Shown here piece by piece: positions 32,500 to 45,400 of a stretch of 64,000 bases of DNA. Source of the DNA: Sarcophilus harrisii. Taxonomy: Eukaryota; Chordata; Mammalia; Dasyuromorphia; Dasyuridae. The position numbers were made by a program, and so were the translations under genes. Location: positions 226,192,107-226,256,106 of the forward strand of contig NC_045428.1 in NCBI RefSeq assembly GCF_902635505.1. Direction: 5' to 3'. The notes beneath the pieces were generated by a model. The model was not told where the DNA came from. It was given only the letters and a program-made list of their open reading frames with translations, and did not search any database. How positions within the stretch are numbered: position 1 is the first letter of the stretch; each line of letters begins with the position of its first letter.

Positions 32500-35400
32500 G
32501 TAAGTATTTTAGAATATGTTCATTAAAATTTAATAACAAGTCAAATGTTTCAGCTCAGAAGATTGATCATGAATATTGTTCCCTTTAATATGGAAACTCT
32601 GAACTTACTTTGGGAGTACTTTCAAAAATAAGAGTTTCTGGAGCTGTCAAAAAATCTTGCCACAGAAAACTACATTCCCTTAAATTAAATAAGATATTGT
32701 TTCATTTTAGTAAACTGTCACCTTGTTTGACAGGAAACAATGATCTTTGCTTTGAAATCCTACAGTAAGCAAAATGGACCATAAGTAATATTTAACTGAA
32801 AAATTATTGAGATTACGAATTTACACACAAGTGAAGCAGAAGTTAAAATTTTGCAATATAAATATAGCTTTTATATTGTGTAACATACTTAAATAAAAGA
32901 ACCTTGTTCAGCTATTTCATTGTGATTCCAGCATAAATTCTTGTTTATTGACATTGTGGGCTTTTCTACAAGGTGAATTAATGCTGAATGAATATACTTG
33001 AAGTACTGATTTGTTGCCTTAGAGAATCATCTGCCATTAGGGATCAAAGAGTTTAATTCATGTATTTTTAATCTTCCTTTCAGTGTCCACTATAGGATTT
33101 GGATTTGTCCTGGATATGGGATTTTTTGAAACCATAAAGCTTCTCCTTTGGGTTGTGTTTATAGATTGTGTAGGTGTTGGTCTTTTAATATCAACTCTGA
33201 TGTGGTAAGTACCACACTTTTTTGGGTTTTTTAGGCACCACTGTAGACTGTAAAGTTATTTGTTTGATGCTGATAAAAATCGAAACCAAAGGTCACAAGA
33301 TTAATTGAAAAAGGTAGATTAGGATAGTCAAGATTTCATTTAAACTATCTCAACTATTCTCAGTATAAGTAAATAATCCAGAGTAAGGGCTATATTGTCA
33401 AAGCCAGGCAAGAACTGAATCAAAACAATGATTAGAAATTCAAATGAAATAACTAATTTTACACAAATTTCCTTGTTAGTCCTTCTTTACTTGAAGTAAT
33501 CTTTTCAATGATATTTGGCATATGATCTATTGTAGGTACATATAACAACTCCAATCTTATTTTTTTCTTAGTCTTTATCATTAATGAAACATGCTTGAAA
33601 AGGAAAAATCTTAGGGGCAGTTAGGTGGCACAGTGGATAGAGCACCAGCCCTGAAGTCAGGAGGACCTGAGTTCAAATCTGACTTCAGACACTTAACACT
33701 TCTGGCTGTGTGACCCTGTACAAGTCACTTAACCTCAAATACTTCAGCAAAAAAAAAAAGGAAAATCTTTTTTTTAACTTTTAATGCCTTAAAGAATGCA
33801 TAATGATGTTTTATTGAAAGGATTGCCAGTATCTGCCTTTCTTATTGAATTAAAATTATTATCTCTTATTTTTATGCTATTTACATTCTCCAATATATCC
33901 GTCCCTTTTGCCCTGTACCAGATTCTGCCTCTTAAAAAGGGAATTTAAAAGAAGAAAAAGATCAATGTAGCACAATTAAGTAATAGATCAATCAAATCTG
34001 AGATAACATACAAAACTTTATAGCATAGTGTCCTGCCTTTGAGAAAGGGAGGAAGGTGCATTCATGTACGTCCTCTGGGCCCAAACTTTGGCATTATATC
34101 TCATTTTAAAATTTGTCTTTGTTAGATGTAAGTTTGAATTCTAGATTTATTCCTAAGCTTCCAGTTCTCCCAATATCTAAAAAAAAATTTGTTGCTCTCT
34201 TGATGTTTTGACTGAGAGTAAATAGTTGTCAAACTTTTTTTCCCACAAAGAGTGACGATGAACAAAACCACAAGATTGTGAACATTTTGAACATGTGACT
34301 CATTCTTCTCTTTTCTTTACAACCCCAACAATAGTTCTACATTCTATATGCAGCTAAAAGTCAGATTGTATATAGCTATTAAATTTGGAGATCCATTAGT
34401 GCCAATTTAATTTGACTTAGAAAAAAATTATTTTAATTTAACTTATTAAAAAATTTTAAAACTTTTAACATACCCAATTACTGTTCAGTATGTTTTAAAC
34501 ATCTTTCAAGTCAGTGAACCATAGAAAACCATAATCCTAAACCCAGGTTTTTTCTGCTTTCTGAAATATTCTGTTTTTTGTTTTATATCAGACAAATGTA
34601 TTATCCTTAATATCAAGACAATGGGGAATATATAGTGTTGTTCCTCATAGTTAGGAGTCTTAAATTTTTATGTGCCATGGATGCCTTTTGGCATCCTCAT
34701 GAAATCTACGGAATCCTTTCTGAGAATGTTTTCCAAAGCATAAAATAAAATATGTATTATTATAAAAGAACTTGGTTATGTTGATATAGTTATCACAATG
34801 TTTTTTGATAGCAAAAAAGTTCACAGACACCAGGTTTAAAATTTTTGTGTTGGCATAATGGTTGCTTAGGGGTTCATATTCCTCAGGGCTTTGCTTTGTC
34901 ATTTCTATTTATATCCATTTTTGTATTTAGGTTTGTTTTTTAAAATTTTCTCTTCCTCAGGCAAATCATGTTTATGCCGTTCTACCTTTCTTGATTTGCC
35001 ATACCTGTATATGTTGTATGGTTTGTTAGATGCCTTCCAGAAAAAGATATTGCTAGTATTAAGTTCATACTTGATTTCCTCATGATACTTTTTTCCAGTG
35101 TGATCAAGTTTGTTCTTTTATTAATAACAAAGTTGATATGGGTAGTACAGAGAAGTGGAAGACTTGAACAGGACCTGAATTCATATCTTGACTTTACCAA
35201 TTAATACCTGTGTATTATCTCAATTTCCTCATCTGTAAAATAGAATTAGTAATATTACCTGTCTTCCATGGTTATTGTCAGGACTAGTGAGATAATTGTA
35301 AAGTGCTTAATGTATAGTAAGCACATATTATATAAATGCTAATCATAATCATTAATAATACTTTTGTGGTTTTTTGTGTGGGTTTTTTTTTTGTTTTTTT

Positions 35401-38400
35401 TAGGCAGTTAGGGTTAAGTGACTTGCTCAGGGGTTACACAACAGTAAGTGTTAAGGGTCTGAGGCCAGATTTGAATTCAAAGCCAGTATTCTATCCACTA
35501 TGCCTTCTAGCTAGGCTAATATTGTTACTATTAAACTGTAAAATGGGTTTCAATTAGGTAATTGGCTTTAAATCTGTTATTACATCTATAAATATGCAAA
35601 AATAATGTATATCAGATTCATAAAAATAATCATTTAGAAAAGACCCTTGAATGTATAATATAAATGATAAAGCTTAAACAGTTGACTAACCCAACCAAAT
35701 TGGTCTTTTTTCTGTTCCTCACACACAACATTCCATCTCCTGTCTTTGTTCTCACTCAAGTTGTCCCACATCCCTGAAATGTACTCCCTTTTTATATCTG
35801 CATCTTGGAAGTCCATTTTCCTTCAAAGTTTATTTCAAATGCTCCTGTTGGAACCTCCTGTTAAATATTTTTTTTAAAAAAAAAAAATCAAAAGTAAGAG
35901 TAAAACCATGAGAAAGATTTGAGCTGATGGAGGAAAAAGATTAGGAAGATAAATCGATTTTAGGGGAATTGGAATTGTGAAGAAGGCCTGAAACTAAATT
36001 TGGGTATTGAAAGTGTGGAAGGATTTGAAAAACTGAATGTGAAGGCGGATTTGGTGAAAAGAGGGACAACTCTTTAAGGTGAAGATTTACTTGAGAATTG
36101 ATTGGCAAAGATGACGAGAACTGAGGATTGTCACTTCTCAAATGAAGGTAAGGAGGAAATTTGAAGTGATCTGTATTGAGTATGAAATATTTTTATTTCT
36201 GCCACTGGAAAATGATTAGCTCAGTGACAAAAATGAAAAAAAAAAGGCTTATATATGAAAATAATGAAGAAAAGGAAATGTAAGCAGCAGAGAGGAATTA
36301 TGACTGATGTTAGAGGATTGGAGAACAGAAGAATTAGGAGAAAAAAAGTGGTCATTGATCTCCTAGAGCTAAGTTATAGATAAGAGATTATTTCCAAAAA
36401 AGAAAGAACTGTTTGCCCTCCAAGGAATGATTTTGTAAACCCACGAGTGCTTTTGGTTGAGATCATTTCAAATAGCAGGAAGAGACAAGAAATGATAGTT
36501 TTTAGCTTCCTGCTGACTCTGGGGCAACTTATCAAACCATGTAAACGCTACCAACTTCTGAAGATTTACTGGTGTATATAAATGATACTGCCAAAATGAA
36601 TCAAGAAAGTTTCACTAAGGAGTTTTAAAAATTGCAATAAAGCGAAGATTTTAAAGGTATAAATGGTGTTTTTTCTCTGTTGCCAGTTGTAGATGAGGAC
36701 TACAGATTGTAGATGGGGAATACAGATCTGAAGAGTATAAACCTAATTTAAAAAATCATTGAGAATGAGACTTAGGTTTCTGAACTGTGACTTACAATAT
36801 AGGAATGATGGAACTTCATCCAAGGATGTAGTACACTTCAGTAGGGCCAAAAAAAAATGTATTTGCCTGGAGTCTTGAAAATCTAACCTTAAAAACAAAA
36901 GCATAAATTAGATGGAGAAAGAGAATAAGCTGCTCAGATATATCCACTAAGATAGATATCATGTAGAATAACTATAGTATTAGAGAATAATGGGAGAAAA
37001 ATCTAAGATAAAAGCTATGTAGTAAGACCCCTTGACTTTAAATGACTACAAATAAATGTGCTAAATTGGGGTAAATGGACAAGACAAAGTAGAGATCTTA
37101 TGTAAAGAATCAGGTATGACTTATAGAATAAGTTCTGCCTAAAGAAGACTCTGGAAGTCATTATCTTATTCAAAAGGAACAAGAAAGAGTTGGGGGCAGA
37201 AATTTATTAAGATATCAAAGGGAATAAAAGCATGATGAAAAATATGATATTGTCATTTAAAATATACTAATAAGACCACATAAAAAGAAAGGAAATACAG
37301 TATTTGGAAAATATCATAAGCCTGTCATGGAGGCATGATAATAGTAGAGAGGGATTTAAATCTCTTCCCCTAATACAGAGCAATTTTTTAGTTTACCTTA
37401 ATGATGATTACCTAGATGGTGATGGAATCAACAATACTAATTTTATTCAGGATCTGATTGTCACTAACAAGGAAGAACTGGTTACTAGGTAGATATGATA
37501 GAAATCTTTGGAAGAAGTACAATTAAATCCTATAATGTATGAGAGACAAAAAATGTAAAGCCAGATGTAGCTTGACATGTGGCCTAGATTGGGGGGAAGG
37601 GGAGCAGATTTCAAAAGATTAAATAGAAGTAGGGTCCGATAGTGTAAAAATTTAAAGAGAGAATCAGCCTAAGAAATGGGAAGCTCTCAAAAGTGAAATT
37701 TTGAGGACACTAAGAAGAATATCTGATGAGTAAGAAATGATATATAAGGAGACCATGTGGAACAGAACTCATTAACCAACGTGAATTAAAAGGCACGTGG
37801 AGAAAATGGAAATAAGGATAGGTAACTGAGTACTAACTATGAAAGTCCCATAAGAGGAGTGTCAGTAGTATTAAAGCTCAGAATGAGCTGATACTGACAA
37901 AGAAGGTTGTTTGACCACTCCCTCCGAAACAAAACCTAATATCTTTTTAAAGCTTATATTAGAAAAACCATTATTGATCCAAGCCTTTGTTGACTCCATC
38001 CACTGCGCTCAGCCTCCTCTCCCCTTTGATTGGACAATGGAGTACCAAACTCCCTAATGCCTTCCTTTGTAGAAGACAAAAACTAGTCTGTTAGCTCACT
38101 CTACTTTTCGTCCAATGCTTTGCTTAGTTTCAGTTCTAGTACAAGATAACCCTGCATAGATTGCCCCTTAGTACTCCCCCCTCGCGATTCCTTTTTTGTG
38201 TGTCTCCCCTTTTAGATTATAAATTCCTTGAGAGAAGGAATTCTCTTTTAATTATATCTCTAGCACTTAGCTTGGAGTTTAGTATGTGTTTGATAAATGG
38301 TCATTCAGTTGGATTGGATGGTGTGTTACTGTCTTTCAGAGAAAATTATTAGACTATAAACATCAAAACAAAAATGACAAAGAACAAGTTTATAGCCAGA

Positions 38401-39374
38401 GTAAATGAAAAGGTGGTAGAATACCTAGGTACCTAGGTTTAGTGTCATGGCTGCTGCCAGACTTGCTAGAAAGAATCTTAGGAGGAAAATGCCTGGGATA
38501 AAAACAAGTGCTTGTCTTATTCCATGAATACAAAACTGACCCAAAAGAATTGCTCACAAAATTGGGGAAGGTTCCATTATAGAAATTTGTAAAGGAAATA
38601 ACTAGATACAATAAGTGATTGCTTCATAGACTTTGAGCAATCAGAAAATAAAATAGATATCCACCAAGAAATAACTTTTAAGCCAGTGTGCCAATTTATA
38701 TATAACAAAATACTATCAATTATATTTAGAGGGTACAAGATGTTAGATATCTCAAGTGAAAAGGAACTCAAAGGCACCTTGACTCAAAAAATCTTATTTA
38801 CCTCTATACTCTTTTCTTATTTACCTCTATACTCTTTTCCCTCTATTTTTGGTGGATCGAATTCAGGTTTCTTATAATGGCTTTTATGTAAAAACAAGAT
38901 GTGCAGATTTAAGTGAAACAATAAACACAATAATTTTTTTTTTAATATACCAGCGATCCTAAAGATTTGAAATAACAGTTCCTAGTTCAGAATCTGAGCA
39001 TAATAAAAATTGAACACAAAAAGAAAATTGTAGAAAACATCTGAGAGTACCATAGATGTAATTCTGAAGCAACTTTATTTTCCTACCTTTTAAGAGGAGA
39101 CAGATAGTCTTCTGCACTACACCATATATTATTTTTTGTGAGAGAATATGCGTGTGTGTGGCTTCTTGTCACTTAATTTGAGAGGAGGTGCTGCTTTAAA
39201 GTATTTTATTCTTTGATGTGAGAGGGATTTTGAGTTTTCATTTGGGGGTTTCTGGAAATGACCTATATATTATTTCTTTTCTTTTCTTTTCTTTTCTTTT
39301 CTTTTCTTTTCTTTTCTTTTCTTTTCTTTTCTTTTCTTTTCTTTTCTTTTCTTTTCTTTTCTTTTCTTTTCTTT

Positions 39375-39439
<65 letters not shown>

Positions 39440-42400
39440 CCTCAGATTCTAAGAGTTCTGGGCAGTTTTTAATTTACATTTTTTTGAAATGTGATATTTA
39501 GGTTTTTTCCTTTGGTCATGATTTTCAGATAGTTTAATAATTTTTAAGACTACGTCTACTTGATCTATTTCTTATTTTAATTTATTTCTTTTAAACATTT
39601 TAAATTTAAGTTTATTAAATGCATTTAAATTCATTTGTAATTATTTCTTTAAATTATATATATTTATTTTTTAAATTCAATTTAACATTTCTTTTACTTA
39701 AGTTGATTTCTTTTTGGCTTATTCTCATTATCTGATCATTGATTTCTTGAGTAAGGTCTTTTTTACCATCTCTTCTACGGTATCCGTTTTCCATGTCTTC
39801 ATTTCTCTCTAGCTTTTATGTTTTGTATCTTTGGGATCACTTTTTCCAGATTTTTTGTAGTTGTCAGAATATTTAACTTTTTTCGCAAGTTTTAATCGAA
39901 CTATTTCCTCTTTACATTTGCTTTTTCCTTAGTTTCTTCTTGTTAGCATCTCAGTGTGTTGAGGGCTAGGATAATCTCTTACTGGATCAGGCTTTCTTCT
40001 GGCACTTTTCAAAGGAATGGGCAAGCTTTCCTGGGTCCTAACTATGGGTAAACTAAGTCTCTTCAAGAGATTTTGAGGCTGCTCTCAGATTGGGTTATTC
40101 TCAGAATAAAGATTCTCCCTCTTGCCCCAGGACTACTAGATCACTCCTTATGTTAGACTTTTCCTGGGGCTTCTATATTCCTACTTCTGGGCTTCAAGAT
40201 TGTTGTAGCTGCTTTCACAGGCATGGTGTCCCTCTTTGCCATGGAACTCCATACTGCCTTCTGCCTTAGGCTCTTCTTGAGGATCTTCCCCATTACTGTC
40301 ATGGTCTATAACTGCTTCAGGCTCTTTTCTGGTGAATCCTTACCATGGATCACCTCATCTTGTCATTGCCAGAGTCCTTCTCTTGCCATTGGACTTCAAT
40401 TTCTAGCCCTCCAACCCATCCACCCACTCCAGCTGCTATTGAGCTACTTTACCTACTGTTTTTGACTATCCTGTATTGTCGTCTTCTGGATTCCTGAAGA
40501 ATTCGGGCTATATGGGTACTTTTGGCCTGGGTGGAAATAGTCTGTGGGTAGTGATTTTATTGAGATATTTGTGAAAGTTTTGAATCCTTTTTTTATTACC
40601 TAGTAGTTCTCTCTCTACAGTCCTCCTGAAACAAAAGATAGGCACACACACACACACACACATACACACAGATATACATATACATAATTATAAACACATG
40701 TTCATACACATATACTTGTGTACATAAATGTAGTTGCATATATGTGATATACATAACTATATCAAGAAAGATAAATATGTACATAAAGAATTGGCAGATA
40801 AAGATGGCTCCACAATTTGTTTCTCTTATTTGCATAAGCAGTGATTTATATTCTGGTTAAATTTTATTTCCCCCAATAGAGATGTTGTTAACGTAGGGTT
40901 TTTTTTTAACTTATTTTAAAAATATTTTGATAAATATATTTCAGTGTAATTGTTTTCTTTGTATCTTATGTATTTTATTTGATGCCTTTAAAAACATTCT
41001 GAGATGGTGTTCACCAGATTGCCAAAGATATCCATGTTACAAGGTTAAGAACCTTACTTTAATGAAATCTAGAATTGGTGGCAGGGTGGGGAGAGGGGAG
41101 GAAATTAATGGAAATAGCTCTAGTAAAGTAGTTTATAAAATTAATCCACAATCATCAGTCTTTTTATATGTTACTATATGTTCTGTATGTTTCTACTAAA
41201 TTGTAGAAGAGTAAGAAATATTTTTTTCAAAATAACTGTCAAGTGGATTAACTATTTCAGTGTGTCAGTTATGTATCTTTATAAAGATACAGTCTATGTA
41301 TCTTTACAGTAGCCATAGGCAGCTAGATGGCTCTGTATATAGAGCATTGGCCCTGGAATCAGGAAGCCTTAAGTTTAAATCCTAGCTGTGTGACCTTGGG
41401 CAAGTCACTTAAACCAACAATTGCCTCACAAAAGAAAAAGATTTTTAAAAAATTAAAATTATAATAGCTATGAAATACAGAAATAAAGAAGACTTAAACA
41501 AACTGACATTTAATGGTTAGATTAGATCCTAGCAATATAATAATAATGATGATGATCTGAACTAATTTAAGATTTCTTTATTGTATTGGAGCACCTAGGT
41601 GGCACAGTGGATAGAGCACCAGCCCTGAAGTCAGGAGGACCTGAGTTCAAATCTGGTCTCAAGACACTTAACGCTTTCTAGCTGTGTGACCCTGGGCAAG
41701 TCACTTAACCCCAATAGCTTCAGCAAAAAAAAAAAAAAAAAAGATTAATTTACTATATCAGCTTTTAAAGAGCTTACTTTATAGCTAGAATAAAAATAAA
41801 ATTACCTAGAGGAAGAAAAAGAAAAGAATCTAATGAACAAAGGTAGGAATGATGGATGTAGTACTCATCAAAACTACTTGGTACTGAAACAAAAATATAG
41901 AAAAGTCTGTCAGCAAAACTAAGATACAAAAACAGCTGAATACAGTAGCTCAGTATTTGATTAAACTCATGACTACAAATCACCAGAAGAAATCTTACGT
42001 TCCCATTTGATAAACTAGTAGAGATGAGGAGAAATCAAATTGTTATAAATTTGATCTGGACAAACATCTTACATGATATATCATGATAAACCCCAAGTGA
42101 ATATATATTCTAAATATAAAAAGGTGATATTTAAATAAAGGAGAAAGAAAAGTGGTCTCTTGTTATTTCTTAAGAGATAGATGTGATCATAAAAACAACA
42201 TTATCATTATCAGTCACATAAAATTTTAAAAGCCATTTATGTTAACAGAATTAATTGAATAGAAAAACTGACTGGTTAAAAAAAAATCAGATATTTAAAA
42301 ATGATAAAAGAGGAAATAATAAATATTGAAGGATACATAGGGAGACAGACACAATAGTCATGCTGTTGATAGAGTATGAATTGGAAAATAATTAGGAATT

Positions 42401-45400
42401 ATTCAAAGAAAGGAATTAATCTGTTCCTACTCTTTTAATCAACCATCTCATTGGTTGGTCTCATTTATATTGCATGTGTCATTATTTGGGAAATGTAGCA
42501 CATAAATGTAATAGAATATTATTTTGCCATATGAAATGGTAAATATGAGGTAAATATAGAAAAACAAGGGAAAACATGGAGAATGATATAGAGGGAAGGG
42601 AATAAATGTTTATTAATGACCTGTTGTTTACCAGATAATATGCTAAGCACCTTGTAAATATTTTATCCTCAGATTAACTTGTAAGGTGGGTGCTATTTTT
42701 ACACTTGAAGAAATTGCATCAAACAGGTTAAGTTGATCAGGATCAGGATCACACAGTTAAGAAGGGTTGAACTTCCTGAAACCAGATCCAGTGCTCTTAC
42801 CTAGTGTAATAACTAGCCACCTAGAGTGAAAAAAAATAGAATTATGGAAATCAAGATACAAAATGATAGCAGAATTGGACATGAAAACAGTACAAAGAGG
42901 CTGATAATCTCAGGTTAATTCCAGATCCCAGAAAATAGAATAAAATATACCTTTTCATCAGAAAGAGGTATGAGATATGAAAGCTATGGTAGGAGTCTTA
43001 TTTGATTGATTTTTCTTGGTTAAATGGGAGATTTCAATGAGACAGGGGAATGTATCAAGAAATGACAGATTTTTTTCTTAAGAATATTAGTAAAATTAAA
43101 CCATGTATCTTTGTCATGCCTTCAAACTATACTACATCTTCCCCTTCAATTTTGTTTATTTGATAAAAGCCTTTCCTCCCCACTTAACTAGTATTTTATT
43201 TTTTCCAGTTACACGTAAAGTTTCAGCTTTTACTTTGTAAAATTTGGGGTTCTAAATTTTTTTTCTCCCTTTCCCAGGGAGCAAGAAATCTGAGATAGTT
43301 TATACATGTACTATCATTTAAAACATATTTCCATATTATATTGTGAAAGAAAAATCAAAATAAAAGGGAAAAACCATGAGAAAGGGGAAAAAAAATATAG
43401 GTGAAAATAGTATGCTTCAGTCTGCATAGTTTTTTCTCTGGATGCAGATGACATTTTCCATCCAGTGCTGAGAAGAATAAGTCTGTCATAATTGATGATC
43501 ATATAACTCGCTGTTACTGTGTACAATGTTCTCCTGGTTCTGCTTACTTCACTCAGCATCACTTCATGTAAGTCTTTCCAGGCTTTTCTGAAATCAGCTT
43601 ACTTATCATTTCTTATAGAACAATAGTATGCCATTACATTCAAATATCACAGCTTAATTCAGTCATTTTCCAATTGATGAATATTCACTTATTTTCCAGT
43701 TCCTTGCCACCACACAAAAAAGAGCTGCTTCAAACATTTTTGTATATGTGGGTCATTTTCCTTTTTTTATGATTTCTTTGGGTTACAAGTGTTAGTAGTG
43801 ACAGTGCTGGATAAAAGGGTATGTAGTTTGTTTTTTGTTGTTTTCAAACAGAGGAACAATTTTTTTTAATTCAATAGCTTAGTTTTCTAATTACTTGTAA
43901 AGATAGCTGTCAACATTTATAAGATTTTGAGTTCCAGATTTTCTTTTCTCTCTCCCTCTCCAAAACAGCAAGCTATCTGATGTAACTTATACATATAGAT
44001 TCATTTAAAACACAATTCCATATTAGTTCTGTTGTGAAAGAAAAATCAAAACAAAAGAGAAAAACCACAAGAAAGAAAAAGCAGGCAAATAAAAATGAAG
44101 ATGAAAATAAGTATGCTTCAATCCACATTCAGTCTCCATAGTTCTCTCCCTGGATGCAGATGGCATTTTCCATTTCAAGTCTGTTGGAACTGTGTTGGAT
44201 CAGTGTATTGCTGAGAAGAACTAAGTCTGTCTTAGTTGATCATCATATAATCTTGTTCCTGTGTACAATTGTTCTCCTGGTTCTGCTCACTTCACTCAAC
44301 ATCAGTTCATGTAAGTCTTTCCAGGCTTTTGTGAAATCAGTCTGCTCATCATTTTTTATATAACAAAAAATATTCCTTTATATTCAAAGATCACAACTTA
44401 TTCAGCCATTCCCCAGTTGATGGGCATCCTTTCAGTTTACCTATTCCTTGCCACCACAAAAAGAACTGCTACAAACATTTTTGCACAAGTGGGTCCTTTT
44501 CAGTCTTTTATGATCTCTATGAGATACAGAACCAGTAGGGACACTGCTGGTTCAAAGGGTATGCACAGTTTTATAGCCCTTTAGGCATGGTTCCAAATCG
44601 CTCTTTAGAATGGCTGGATTAGTTCAGAATTCTACCAACAATGTATTAGTATCCTAGTTTCCCCATATCTCCTACAAGATTTATCATTTTCTTTTCCTGT
44701 TATCTTAACCAATCTAATAAGCATGAGTTTGGTACCTCAAGAGTTGGTTTAATTTGCATTTCTCTATAATCAATTTTTTTAGAGCATTTTTTATATTACT
44801 ATAAGTGGCTTTAATTTATTCATTTGAAAATTGTCTGTTCATATCATTTGACCATTTATCAATTGGGAAATAGCTTTTTTTTTTCCTGAGACAATTGGGA
44901 TTAAGTGACTTGCCCAGGCTCACACAGCTGGGAAGTGTTAAGTGTCTGAGGCCAGATTTGAACTCAGGTCCTCCTGACTTCAGGGTTGGTACTCTATCTA
45001 CTACACCACCTAGCTGCCCCATATTCTTTTTTTTTTTTTTTTTTATTGTTTTCCAAATTTTTTCCCTTCCTTCTCCCCATCCCTTCCCCTAGACAGCAAA
45101 TTATCCAATATGTTAAATGTGTACAATTCTATACATAATTTCACAAATACATGTTGCATAAGAAAAAAATCGGATCAAAAAGGGAAAAAAATGAGGAAGA
45201 AAATAAAAATGCAAGAAAACAGACCAAAGGAGTGGAAACTCTATGTTGTGATCCACACTCAGTTCTCACAGTCCTCTGTTTAGATGTATATGACTCTCTT
45301 CATCACAAGCTCATTGGAACCTGGTCGAATCAATTTATTGTCCATCAATAGATTACCATATAATCTTGCTTTTGAATGGCTTATATTCTTACAAATTTGA

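Noticed and set aside
39218-39472. 84-codon Phe/Leu/Ser-rich frame that looks like a membrane protein
   Set aside because: It is the translation of the CTTTT/CTTT/CT microsatellite.
41590-41742. tRNA-like heads of SINEs as tRNA genes
   Set aside because: They are dispersed SINE copies with A tails, not functional tRNA genes.
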